A stretch of DNA of 64,000 nt, from assembly GCF_041154505.1 (NCBI RefSeq), contig NZ_AP028672.1, positions 2,183,001-2,247,000 on the forward strand. The letters are read 5' to 3'. Shown one piece after another: positions 23,470 through 30,876 of this stretch. The stretch is from Acidovorax sp. A79 (GTDB lineage: Bacteria; Pseudomonadota; Gammaproteobacteria; Burkholderiales; Burkholderiaceae_C). A program made the position numbers and the translations under genes. How positions within the stretch are numbered: position 1 is the first letter of the stretch; the number at the start of each line of letters is the position of its first letter. Below the pieces are notes generated by a model. The model saw only the letters and a program-made list of their open reading frames with translations, had not been told where the DNA came from and did not search any database.

Positions 23470-23741
23470 GGCGATGTCTCCTGTGCCTTCTGCGGGGCGG
23501 CCGGGATGCCAGCGCGGCCCAGCAGCTGCGCCCAGATGCCCCGGCGCAAACTGGCGTCGGCACGCGACCAGATGCGGATCTCGTCGAGCGTGCGAAAGCA
23601 GCCTTCGCAGTGGCTGCGGTCGGGCGACATGCGGCACACCGAGATGCACGGCGAGGGCACGGGCTCCATGCTCTGGGCATCAAAATGGCCGCCAGCGCCC
23701 AACTGGTGGGCGCGATCAGCTAGCAAATCAATAGCATTCAT
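23466..23741 (-). CDS. DUF1289 domain protein
   Basis: A 91-residue protein whose last 65 residues are the DUF1289 domain: PSPCISVCRMSPDRSHCEGCFRTLDEI carries four cysteines likely to bind a metal. The start at 23741 overlaps the ybaK stop as ATGA. The first 24 residues (MNAIDLLADRAHQLGAG...) are extra compared with the usual family start just before PSPC, and their DNA looks like the short dispersed repeat. A start at MEPVPSPC (23669) remains possible. Confidence 0.75.
   Translation of the reverse strand: MNAIDLLADRAHQLGAGGHFDAQSMEPVPSPCISVCRMSPDRSHCEGCFRTLDEIRIWSRADASLRRGIWAQLLGRAGIPAAPQKAQETSP
23715..23738. repeat. Short dispersed repeat, copy D, at a gene start
   Basis: ATCAGCTAGCAAATCAATAGC aligns without gaps to the AT-rich half of copy B (51610) at 17 of 24 positions. 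It forms codons 2-9 of the DUF1289 gene. Confidence 0.45.
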
Positions 23742-24265
23742 GCGGCGGGCTGCACGCTGGTGTCCACGGGCGCCTGCACCACGTCGACCACGGGCGCCCC
23801 GGTCAGGCGCTGCAGGTCGCCCGGATGCAGCGCAAACACGCTGTGCGGGTGCCCGGCCGCGGCCCACACCACGTCAAAGCGCAGCAGGTCCTGGTCGATC
23901 AGCGTGACGGGCGGCGTGGCATGCGCCACGGGCGACACGCCGCCGATGGAAAAACCGGTGCGCGACTTCACGAACTCGGCGTCCGCCCGGCCGATCTTGC
24001 CGCCCACATGGGCCTCGACCTTTTTCTCGTCCACGCGCCGGTCGCCCGACGTGACCACGAGCACGGCCACGTCGTCGCTCTTGCGCCGGAAGATGATGCT
24101 CTTGGCCACCTGCCCCACGAGGATGCCCAGTGCATCGGCCGCCTGCTGCGCGGTGCGCGCGGCGTCGTCGAGCATCTGCGGCATGTGGGGATGGCCCTGC
24201 GATTGCAGCGCCGCGGCCACGCGCTGCACGCCGTCCGGCAAATTCTTCAGTTCAGCTCCGCACAC
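23738..24265 (-). CDS. YbaK/EbsC family aminoacyl-tRNA deacylase-like protein
   Basis: A 175-residue protein of the YbaK/ProX superfamily, whose members hydrolyse mischarged tRNAs such as Cys-tRNA(Pro). The core VAKSIIFRRKSDD contains the conserved lysine near residue 55, and GGVSPVAHATPP is the typical active-site loop. Starts at GTG with a GGAG site 9 bases ahead. It is first in a three-gene overlap chain (ATGA with DUF1289, GTGA with the isomerase). Confidence 0.85.
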   Translation of the reverse strand: MCGAELKNLPDGVQRVAAALQSQGHPHMPQMLDDAARTAQQAADALGILVGQVAKSIIFRRKSDDVAVLVVTSGDRRVDEKKVEAHVGGKIGRADAEFVKSRTGFSIGGVSPVAHATPPVTLIDQDLLRFDVVWAAAGHPHSVFALHPGDLQRLTGAPVVDVVQAPVDTSVQPAA

Positions 24266-24291
24266 GGTAGTTTTCTCCTGCGCCGATGGCG

Positions 24292-25200
24292 CTATCCCGC
24301 GCGTTTGGTCAGCAGTGCATTCGCTGCGCGGGAATTGGGTTTACGGTTCAGGAAGCCACTGATGTAGGCCCCCGCATCGATGAGCTTATCAAGATCGATG
24401 CCGGTCTCGATGCCCATGCCGTGCAGCATGTAGACCACGTCTTCCGTCGCCACGTTGCCCGTGGCGCCCTTGGCGTACGGGCAGCCGCCCAGGCCCGCCA
24501 CGGAGGACTGGTAGTTCCACACCCCCAGCTCCAGCGCGGCCAGCGTGTTGGACAGCGCCTGGCCGTAGGTGTCGTGGAAGTGGCCCGACACGTCGTCGAT
24601 GCCGAAATGCTTCAGCGTCGCTTCCAGCGCGCGCTGCACCTTGCGCGGCGTGCCCACGCCGATGGTGTCGGCCACGTCCACGCGCTGCACGCCGATGCCC
24701 TGGAGCAGGCCGGCAAGGTACTCCACGCGCCCGGGGGCGATCTCGCCCTCGTACGGGCAGCCCACGGTGCAGCTCATCGCGCCGCGCACGCCGATGCCGG
24801 CCGCCAGCGCCGCCTCGACCACGGGCGCGAAGCGCTCGATGCTCTCGGCGATGGAGCAGTTGATGTTCTTCTGGCTGAAGGCCTCGCTGGCCGAGCCGAA
24901 GACCACGATCTCGTCGGGCCGGTCCGCCACCGCGGCTTCATAGCCCTTGAGGTTGGGCGTGAGCACCGAGTAGCGCACGCCGGCCACGCGGTTCACGCCC
25001 TGCATCACCTCGTGGTTGTCGGCCATCTGCGGCACCCACTTGGGGCTCACGTAGCTCGTGACTTCGATCTCTTTGAGGCCCGCGTCCTGCAGGCGGTGCA
25101 CCAGGGCGATCTTGACGTCGGCGGGCACGGGCGATTTCTCGTTCTGCAGCCCGTCGCGCGGACCGACATCGATGAGTTTGACGCGGGAAGGAATGCTCAT
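24292..25200 (-). CDS. mvaB: Hydroxymethylglutaryl-CoA lyase
   Basis: A 302-residue TIM-barrel enzyme that cleaves HMG-CoA to acetyl-CoA and acetoacetate, the last dedicated step of leucine degradation (LiuE). Clear motifs: VGPRDGLQNE near residue 12, the metal-site SGHFHDTYGQA, and the lyase signature GLGGCPYAKGATGNVATED with its catalytic cysteine. Length is the usual about 300. It lies 6 kb from the carboxylase block rather than inside it, next to ybaK on the same strand with a 26-bp gap, so it could lead that operon. Confidence 0.94.
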   Translation of the reverse strand: MSIPSRVKLIDVGPRDGLQNEKSPVPADVKIALVHRLQDAGLKEIEVTSYVSPKWVPQMADNHEVMQGVNRVAGVRYSVLTPNLKGYEAAVADRPDEIVVFGSASEAFSQKNINCSIAESIERFAPVVEAALAAGIGVRGAMSCTVGCPYEGEIAPGRVEYLAGLLQGIGVQRVDVADTIGVGTPRKVQRALEATLKHFGIDDVSGHFHDTYGQALSNTLAALELGVWNYQSSVAGLGGCPYAKGATGNVATEDVVYMLHGMGIETGIDLDKLIDAGAYISGFLNRKPNSRAANALLTKRAG

Positions 25201-25397
25201 GGGCGGCTACCTGAAAGAAAAGGAAACGGGAAACAGGCCGGGCCTGGCGGCGGCAGCGCCCGGGCGGCGCCGCTGCAGCCCGGGCACCACGGCCGGGAAC
25301 AGGCCTTCTATTGTCCGGGCTTCGCGGGGACGGCACCACCCCATATCCTGCCAGACCCTTCCCCGCTCCTGCCATTGCGGCGCCGGCGTCCGGGGCC

Positions 25398-26309
25398 TCA
25401 GCGTGCAGCCCCCTCCTCCATCTCCTGGCGCAGCAGCGCCACCATCTGCACCGCCGCCAGCGACAGGCGCCGCCCGCGCAGCGTGACCAGGCCGATGGGC
25501 CGGCGCAGCGAGGGCAACTTGAGCGGACGGGCCACCACCTCGGGCCGGCGCACGACCTGCGCGGCCAGCTCGGGCAGCGCGCTCACGCCCAGCTGCGCGG
25601 CCACCATGGCCGCGATGGTGGCCAGGTGCTCCACCTCGTAGCGCGGCGCAAAGCGGATGCGGTGCGTGAGCAGCGCTTCGTCGGCGTACTGGCGCACGCT
25701 GGTGCCGGCGGGCATGGAGATGTGCGGCAGGTCCGCCACGTCGGCCCAGCCCAGGGCTCCGCGACCGCGCGCCAGCGGGTGGGCGCGGGCCAGCAGCAGC
25801 ACGAAGCGGTCGGACGACAGCGGGGTGTAGTCGAGGTCGGCATACGCCGGGTTGGCGGCAGTGAGCGCGAAGTCCACGCGCCCTGCGCGCACCATGTCGA
25901 ACGCCGGGCCCGCCAGGCTGTCGAACAGCTCCAGGTGCACGCCCGGGTGCCCCGCCGCAAACCGCGCGAACGCACGGGGCACCACGCCCGCCGCCAGCGA
26001 CGGCAGCGCCGCCAGCGCCAGCCGCCCCACCTGCACCTGGGCCACGGCCTGCACGCGGCGCACGGTCTCATCCATCTGGTGGCGCAAAAAGCGGGCCTGC
26101 TCGGCAAACACCTCGCCCGCCTGCGTGAGCTGCACCGTGCGCGTGGTGCGGTCGAACAGCCGGGCGCCCAGCATCTCTTCGAGCCGCGCGAGCGTGCCCG
26201 ACACCGCCGACTGCGACAGGTGCATCTGCAACGCGGTGCGCCGAAAGCTCAGTGTGTCGGCCAGCGCCAGGAACACATCGACCTCGCGGGCCGACCAATT
26301 GATCTTCAT
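25398..26309 (-). CDS. LysR family transcriptional regulator
   Basis: A 303-residue LysR regulator: winged helix in residues 4-65 (DTLSFRRTALQMHLSQSAVSGTLARLE) and a substrate-binding domain after it. It is divergent from the dehydrogenase/BKACE/Bug cassette with an 88-bp spacer that holds a CGAT-N6-ATCG inverted repeat (26313-26326), a candidate binding site. It most likely controls that cassette in response to its substrate. Confidence 0.9.
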   Translation of the reverse strand: MKINWSAREVDVFLALADTLSFRRTALQMHLSQSAVSGTLARLEEMLGARLFDRTTRTVQLTQAGEVFAEQARFLRHQMDETVRRVQAVAQVQVGRLALAALPSLAAGVVPRAFARFAAGHPGVHLELFDSLAGPAFDMVRAGRVDFALTAANPAYADLDYTPLSSDRFVLLLARAHPLARGRGALGWADVADLPHISMPAGTSVRQYADEALLTHRIRFAPRYEVEHLATIAAMVAAQLGVSALPELAAQVVRRPEVVARPLKLPSLRRPIGLVTLRGRRLSLAAVQMVALLRQEMEEGAAR

Positions 26310-26397
26310 AGCCGATTAGTCTATCGAAAAATACGTCTGGACCGCGCAATGCCGCCTGCCTAGACTGCACCGCAAGACAACACAAGGAGACAGCAGC

Positions 26398-27378
26398 ATG
26401 GACATCAGTTCGCCGCGCAATGCACGCACGGTGGTCGTGGGCGGGGGCACCATGGGCGCCGATGTGGCCGTGGTCCTGGCCCGCGGCGGCGCCCGGGTCA
26501 CGGTGGTGGACCCGCACACCGCACGGCGCGACCTGCTCTTGCCGCACATTGCCGCAGAACTCGACGCCGCCGGCCTGGCCACGAGCGCGGGCCCGGTGGA
26601 GGTGTGCGCCAGCCTGCAGGACGTGGCCTGGGACGGCGTGGTGCTGGTGGTCGAATGCATCACCGAACAGCTGGCCGCCAAGCAGCAGCTGTTCGCCGAG
26701 CTGGTGGCCCTGGCGCCGGCCAGCGCCGTGCTGGCCAGCAACAGCTCGGGCTTTCCGATCAGCGCCATTGCACAGGGCCTGCCCAGCGCGCAGCGCATGC
26801 TGGGCCTGCACTTCTTCATGCCGGCGCACCTGGTGCCGCTGGTGGAGGTGGTGCTGGGCGAGCGCAGCGACCCCACGCTGGGCCAGTGGCTGCACGGCTT
26901 CATGCGCCGCTGCGGCAGCGTGCCGGTGCTGGTGAAGAAAGACAAGCCGGGCTTTCTGGCCAACCGCATGCAGCATGCGCTGTCGCGCGAGGCGTTTGCG
27001 CTCATCGACGAAGGCATCGCGTCGCCCGAAGACGTGGACGCCGCCGTGCGCTTTGGCTTTGGCTTTCGCTTCCTGGCGGCGGGGCCGGTGCTGCAGCGCG
27101 ACCACGCGGGCATCGAGGTGCACTGCGCGGCCGCGGCCACCATGTATCCCACGCTTTCCAACACCGACGTGCCCGCCCAGGCGCTGCGCGACCGCGTGGC
27201 CAGCGGCGAGCTGGGCATGAAGACCGGCAAGGGCTTCTTCGACTGGCCCGAGGACCGCAAACGCGCCGAGCGCACCCGCTACGACACGCTGCTGCGCCAG
27301 GGCCTGGCCCTGCTGGCCAGCGAGCTGCCCACCATCGAGCCCGCCAGCACACACACCACGCCGGGAGCCACGCCATGA
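26398..27378 (+). CDS. 3-hydroxyacyl-CoA dehydrogenase family protein (carnitine/3-hydroxy acid dehydrogenase type)
   Basis: A 326-residue NAD-dependent dehydrogenase: Rossmann motif VVGGGTMGADVAVVLARGG from residue 12, SNSSGFPIS and GLHFFMPAH in the middle, and the C-terminal 3HCDH domain with KPGFLANRMQ. The single-domain length fits beta-hydroxy acid and L-carnitine dehydrogenases as well as hydroxybutyryl-CoA dehydrogenases. An AAGGAGA site precedes the ATG. Its stop overlaps the BKACE start (ATGA). Together they would oxidise a beta-hydroxy acid and cleave the resulting beta-keto acid (inference). Confidence 0.82.
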   Translation: MDISSPRNARTVVVGGGTMGADVAVVLARGGARVTVVDPHTARRDLLLPHIAAELDAAGLATSAGPVEVCASLQDVAWDGVVLVVECITEQLAAKQQLFAELVALAPASAVLASNSSGFPISAIAQGLPSAQRMLGLHFFMPAHLVPLVEVVLGERSDPTLGQWLHGFMRRCGSVPVLVKKDKPGFLANRMQHALSREAFALIDEGIASPEDVDAAVRFGFGFRFLAAGPVLQRDHAGIEVHCAAAATMYPTLSNTDVPAQALRDRVASGELGMKTGKGFFDWPEDRKRAERTRYDTLLRQGLALLASELPTIEPASTHTTPGATP

Positions 27379-28211
27379 GCGCCACCAGCCAATGGACCGA
27401 CCCGCTGATCGTCACCGTGGCGCCCAACGGCGCCTACAAGCTGCCCAGCGACCATCCCGCCGTGCCGACCACGCCGGCCACGCTGGCCGCCACCGCCAAG
27501 GCCTGCCTGGAAGCCGGCGCGGCCATGATCCACATGCACATCCGCGACGCCCAGGGCCGCCACAGCCTGGACGTGGAGGGCTACCGCGAAGCCCGGCGCG
27601 TGGTGCAGCACGCGGTGGGCGATGCGATGGTGGTGCAGGTCACGAGCGAAGCCGCAGGCGTGTACCGTGCCCCGGCGCAGATCGCGATGGTCGAGGCGCT
27701 GCTGCCCGAGGCCGTGTCCATCGGCCTGCGCGAGATCGACCAGCCCGAGATCGGCGAGGCCGGCCTGCAGCGCTTCTTCACCGGCTTGGCAGAGCGGCGC
27801 TGCATGGTGCAGGTCATTCTGTACGACGTGGCCGACCTGCGCCGCTGGCAGGCGCTGCGCGCCAGCGGCGTGGTGCCCGATGCGCCGTGGTTTTTGCTGT
27901 TCGTGCTGGGCCGCTACAGCGCGGGCCAGACCTCGAGCCCGCGCGACCTGCTGCCCTTCCTGGCCGCCCACGACGGGCCCGAGCCCTGGGCCGTGTGCGC
28001 GTTCGGCGCGGCCGAGAACACCTGCATCACCGCCGCCGCGGTCTTTGGCGGGCATGCCCGCGTGGGCTTTGAGAACAACCTGCTGCGCAAGGACGGCAGC
28101 ACCGCGCCCGACAACGCGGCGCTGGTGCGCCAGGCGGTCGAGGCTGCGGCCGCGCTGGGGCGGCCGCTGGCCACGGCGCGGGACATCCGCCAGCGCTTCG
28201 GCGCGGGCTGA
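27375..28211 (+). CDS. Beta-keto acid cleavage enzyme (BKACE, DUF849)
   Basis: A 278-residue TIM-barrel enzyme of the BKACE family, whose members use acetyl-CoA to convert a beta-keto acid to acetoacetate and a new CoA ester. The zinc motif HMHIRD (His53, His55) follows AGAAMI, and VGFENN near the C-terminus is the other conserved segment. Translation is coupled to the preceding dehydrogenase by an ATGA overlap. The substrate may be 3-dehydrocarnitine or another beta-keto acid; the sequence alone does not decide. Confidence 0.87.
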   Translation: MSATSQWTDPLIVTVAPNGAYKLPSDHPAVPTTPATLAATAKACLEAGAAMIHMHIRDAQGRHSLDVEGYREARRVVQHAVGDAMVVQVTSEAAGVYRAPAQIAMVEALLPEAVSIGLREIDQPEIGEAGLQRFFTGLAERRCMVQVILYDVADLRRWQALRASGVVPDAPWFLLFVLGRYSAGQTSSPRDLLPFLAAHDGPEPWAVCAFGAAENTCITAAAVFGGHARVGFENNLLRKDGSTAPDNAALVRQAVEAAAALGRPLATARDIRQRFGAG

Positions 28212-28299
28212 GCCCTCGCCCGGCTCTGCATTTCCTCAACACCCCATCAACCCCATCAGCCCGCGCCAGACGGGCCTTCATCCATCCGCAGGAGACACC

Positions 28300-29364
28300 A
28301 TGCAACAACACCCCACTGCCCGCGCCCACGCCCACACCCCCGTACCGCAGGCCCGCCGGGCCACGCGACGCACGGCCATCCGCCTGGCGCTTGCCGTGCC
28401 CGCCACCTGGGCCCTGGCCCTGGGCATGGCAGGCCACGCCGTGGCCCAGACGGCCCCGGCCGCCTTCCCCACCAAGACCATCCGCTTCGTGGTGCCCTAC
28501 CCGCCCGGAGGCCCCACCGACCTGATGGCGCGCATGCTGCAGCCCGAGCTGCAAAGCCGGCTGGGCGTGACCGTGGTGGTGGACAACAAGGGCGGCGCGG
28601 GCGGCAACTCCGGCAGCGCCGAGGTGGCCAGGCAGGCGCCCGCCGACGGCCACACCCTGCTGCTGGCCGCCAGCGGTCCGATGGCGGTGAACCCGTCGCT
28701 GTACGCCAGCATGCCCTTCAACCCGCTGACCGATCTGGTGCCCGTGGTGCAGCTGTCGGCCTTTCCGCTGGTGCTGGAAGTGCACCCCTCGCTGGGCGTG
28801 AAGACCTTGCCGGAACTCATCGCCATGGCCAAGGCGGGCAAGCCGGTGCTGAGCTTTGCATCGGCCGGCAACGGCACGCCGCAGCACCTGGCGGGTGAGC
28901 TGTTCAACACCACCGCCCACGTGAAGATGGGCCACATTCCGTACCGCGGCGCGGGCCCCGCGCTCAACGACTTGCTGGGCGGCCAGGTGAACGTGATGTT
29001 CGACATCGTGGGCAGCTCGCTGCCGCACCTCCAGTCGGGCAAGCTCATCCCGCTGGCGGTCACGTCGGCCGAGCGCGCCAAGGTGCTGCCCAACGTTCCC
29101 ACCATGGCCGAAGCGGGCGTGCCGGGCTACCAGATCACCGGCTGGCACGGCATCGCCGTGCGCGCGGGCACGCCGCAGGCCACCGTGGACAGGCTCAACG
29201 CCACGGTGAATGCGATCTTCAAGGAACCCGCCTTCCGCGCCAAGTGGGAGGCCATCGGCACGCCGGTGGTGGCGGGCACGGCGGCAGACTTCGGCGCGCT
29301 GATCAAGGCCGACGCGCAGCGCCTGGGCAAGCTGGTGCGCGATGCGGGCGTGACGATGGATTGA
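28300..29364 (+). CDS. Bug/TctC family periplasmic solute-binding protein
   Basis: A 354-residue binding protein with an unusually long N-terminus (about 50 residues: polar and basic head, then LALAVPATWALALGMAGHA and AVAQ cleavage). The mature part carries VVPYPPGGPTDLMARM and the standard Bug fold. A GGAGACACC site precedes the ATG. It ends the dehydrogenase-BKACE cassette and likely binds its substrate in the periplasm; no TctAB is nearby. Confidence 0.87.
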   Translation: MQQHPTARAHAHTPVPQARRATRRTAIRLALAVPATWALALGMAGHAVAQTAPAAFPTKTIRFVVPYPPGGPTDLMARMLQPELQSRLGVTVVVDNKGGAGGNSGSAEVARQAPADGHTLLLAASGPMAVNPSLYASMPFNPLTDLVPVVQLSAFPLVLEVHPSLGVKTLPELIAMAKAGKPVLSFASAGNGTPQHLAGELFNTTAHVKMGHIPYRGAGPALNDLLGGQVNVMFDIVGSSLPHLQSGKLIPLAVTSAERAKVLPNVPTMAEAGVPGYQITGWHGIAVRAGTPQATVDRLNATVNAIFKEPAFRAKWEAIGTPVVAGTAADFGALIKADAQRLGKLVRDAGVTMD

Positions 29365-29383
29365 CGGGCTGCCAGCCAGGGGC

Positions 29384-29851
29384 TCAGGGCGGTGGGGCCG
29401 CGGCCCTCGGGCGCAGGCGCAGCAACAGCCAGCCCGCCGCCATGCCCACGGCACCGAACAGCAGCATCACGACGCCGATGAAGCTCCTGATCGTGGTGGA
29501 GCTGCTGATTTCGGCCTGCGCGGGGTCCTTGGCGGGATAGCGCACCGTGACCGCCTCGCCGACCTTGTGCACGGCCTGAAGCTGGCGCGCCACCGAGTCC
29601 GTGAAACGCAGGGTTCGCCCGTCGCCCGCCACGAATTCCACGATGCTTTTCCGGGCGAGCACCTTGCGGTGGGAGGGGCCGACAAAGGTCTCCTCATGCG
29701 CCACCACGCGGCCCTGGGCGGTGAGCGTGCCGCCCAGCAGGCTCATGCCCGAGGCCAGCAGCCACGCCGCGCCCAGCGCGGTCAGGGCACCGGGCACCAG
29801 CAGGAACCAGCCCAGGAAGCCAAGCAAGCCGCGAAAGGTTGACGTGTTCAT
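29384..29851 (-). CDS. DUF3592 family membrane protein
   Basis: A 155-residue protein with two membrane segments (about residues 7-40 and 120-145) flanking a soluble region with GRVVAHEET and VRYPAKDPAQAEI, the usual DUF3592 layout. Function unknown. It is convergent with the Bug gene and lies 41 bp downstream of ghrA on the same strand. Confidence 0.75.
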   Translation of the reverse strand: MNTSTFRGLLGFLGWFLLVPGALTALGAAWLLASGMSLLGGTLTAQGRVVAHEETFVGPSHRKVLARKSIVEFVAGDGRTLRFTDSVARQLQAVHKVGEAVTVRYPAKDPAQAEISSSTTIRSFIGVVMLLFGAVGMAAGWLLLRLRPRAAAPPP

Positions 29852-29892
29852 GCCCCCATTTTCAACGCTGGAGACACCGCCGGCCAGCGGCC

Positions 29893-30813
29893 TCAGTACC
29901 CGCGCCCGGGGTTCACCACGCCCGCGACCGCCTCGCCCCGCTGCAGCGCGGCCATCTTGCGCGCGATCTGGGCAATGCTCTCCTCGCGCAGCGTGCGCGC
30001 CGAGGTGTGGGGGGTGACGGTGATGCGCGGGTGGTTCCAGAACGCGTGGCCCGCGGGCAGCGGTTCGGTGCGGAACACATCGAGCGTGGCGCCAGCCACG
30101 TGGCCGCTGCCGATGGCCGCCAGCAGGTCTTCGTCCACGAGGTGCGCACCGCGCGCCACGTTGATGACGTAGGCGCCCGGCCGCAGGCGGCCCAGCGTTT
30201 CCTTGTTGATGACATTGGCCGTGTCGGGCGTGAGCGGCAGCAGGTTGACCAGCACGCGGCTGGCCGCCAGGAAGTCGTGGAACTGCTCCGCGCCACTGAA
30301 GGCGCGCACCCCTTCGATGGCCTTGGGGCTGCGGCTCCAGCCGTTGACCGGGAACTCGAACTGCGCCAGCGCCTTGGCCACGCGCTCGCCCAGCACGCCC
30401 AGGCCCATCACGCCAATGGGGTAGTCGCCACGCAGGCGCGGCTTGCGGTAGCCCCAGCGCCCTGCCGTCATGTCGGCCTCGTAGCCGTCGAACTCGCGAA
30501 AGTGGCGGATGACCGCATGGCACACGTACTCGGCCATCTGCACGGCCATGCCCGCATCGTCGAGCCGCACCACCAGCGCACCGGGCGGCAGGCGCAGCTT
30601 GAGCAGCGCATCCACGCCCGCCCCGATATTGAACAGCGCCTTGAGGCCTGGCTGCTCGTCCATGAACTGCTGGGGCGGCGCCCAGACCACGGCGTAGTCG
30701 GCCAGCGGCGCACCGGGCTGCCACACGGAAATATCAGCGCCGGGCAATGCGGCGGAAAGCCCCTGGAGCCAGGGGTCGGCCTTGGTGTCGGTACAGCAGA
30801 AGGTGATTTTCAT
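29893..30813 (-). CDS. ghrA: Glyoxylate/hydroxypyruvate reductase A
   Basis: A 306-residue D-2-hydroxyacid dehydrogenase that reduces glyoxylate and hydroxypyruvate with NADPH. The nucleotide motif is GVMGLGVLGERVA, and the catalytic residues appear in NVARGAHLVDED (Arg), DVFRTEPLP (Glu) and ITVTPHTSA (His). Length and the N-terminal FCCTDTKADPWLQGL match the GhrA group. It follows the liuD gene on the same strand with a 63-bp gap and may be read with it. Confidence 0.9.
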   Translation of the reverse strand: MKITFCCTDTKADPWLQGLSAALPGADISVWQPGAPLADYAVVWAPPQQFMDEQPGLKALFNIGAGVDALLKLRLPPGALVVRLDDAGMAVQMAEYVCHAVIRHFREFDGYEADMTAGRWGYRKPRLRGDYPIGVMGLGVLGERVAKALAQFEFPVNGWSRSPKAIEGVRAFSGAEQFHDFLAASRVLVNLLPLTPDTANVINKETLGRLRPGAYVINVARGAHLVDEDLLAAIGSGHVAGATLDVFRTEPLPAGHAFWNHPRITVTPHTSARTLREESIAQIARKMAALQRGEAVAGVVNPGRGY

Positions 30814-30876
30814 GGCGCCCAAGCGTAACGGCATTGCCCCCCGCGCGCTGTCGCATGCGGGGTGCCCTGCGGCCGC

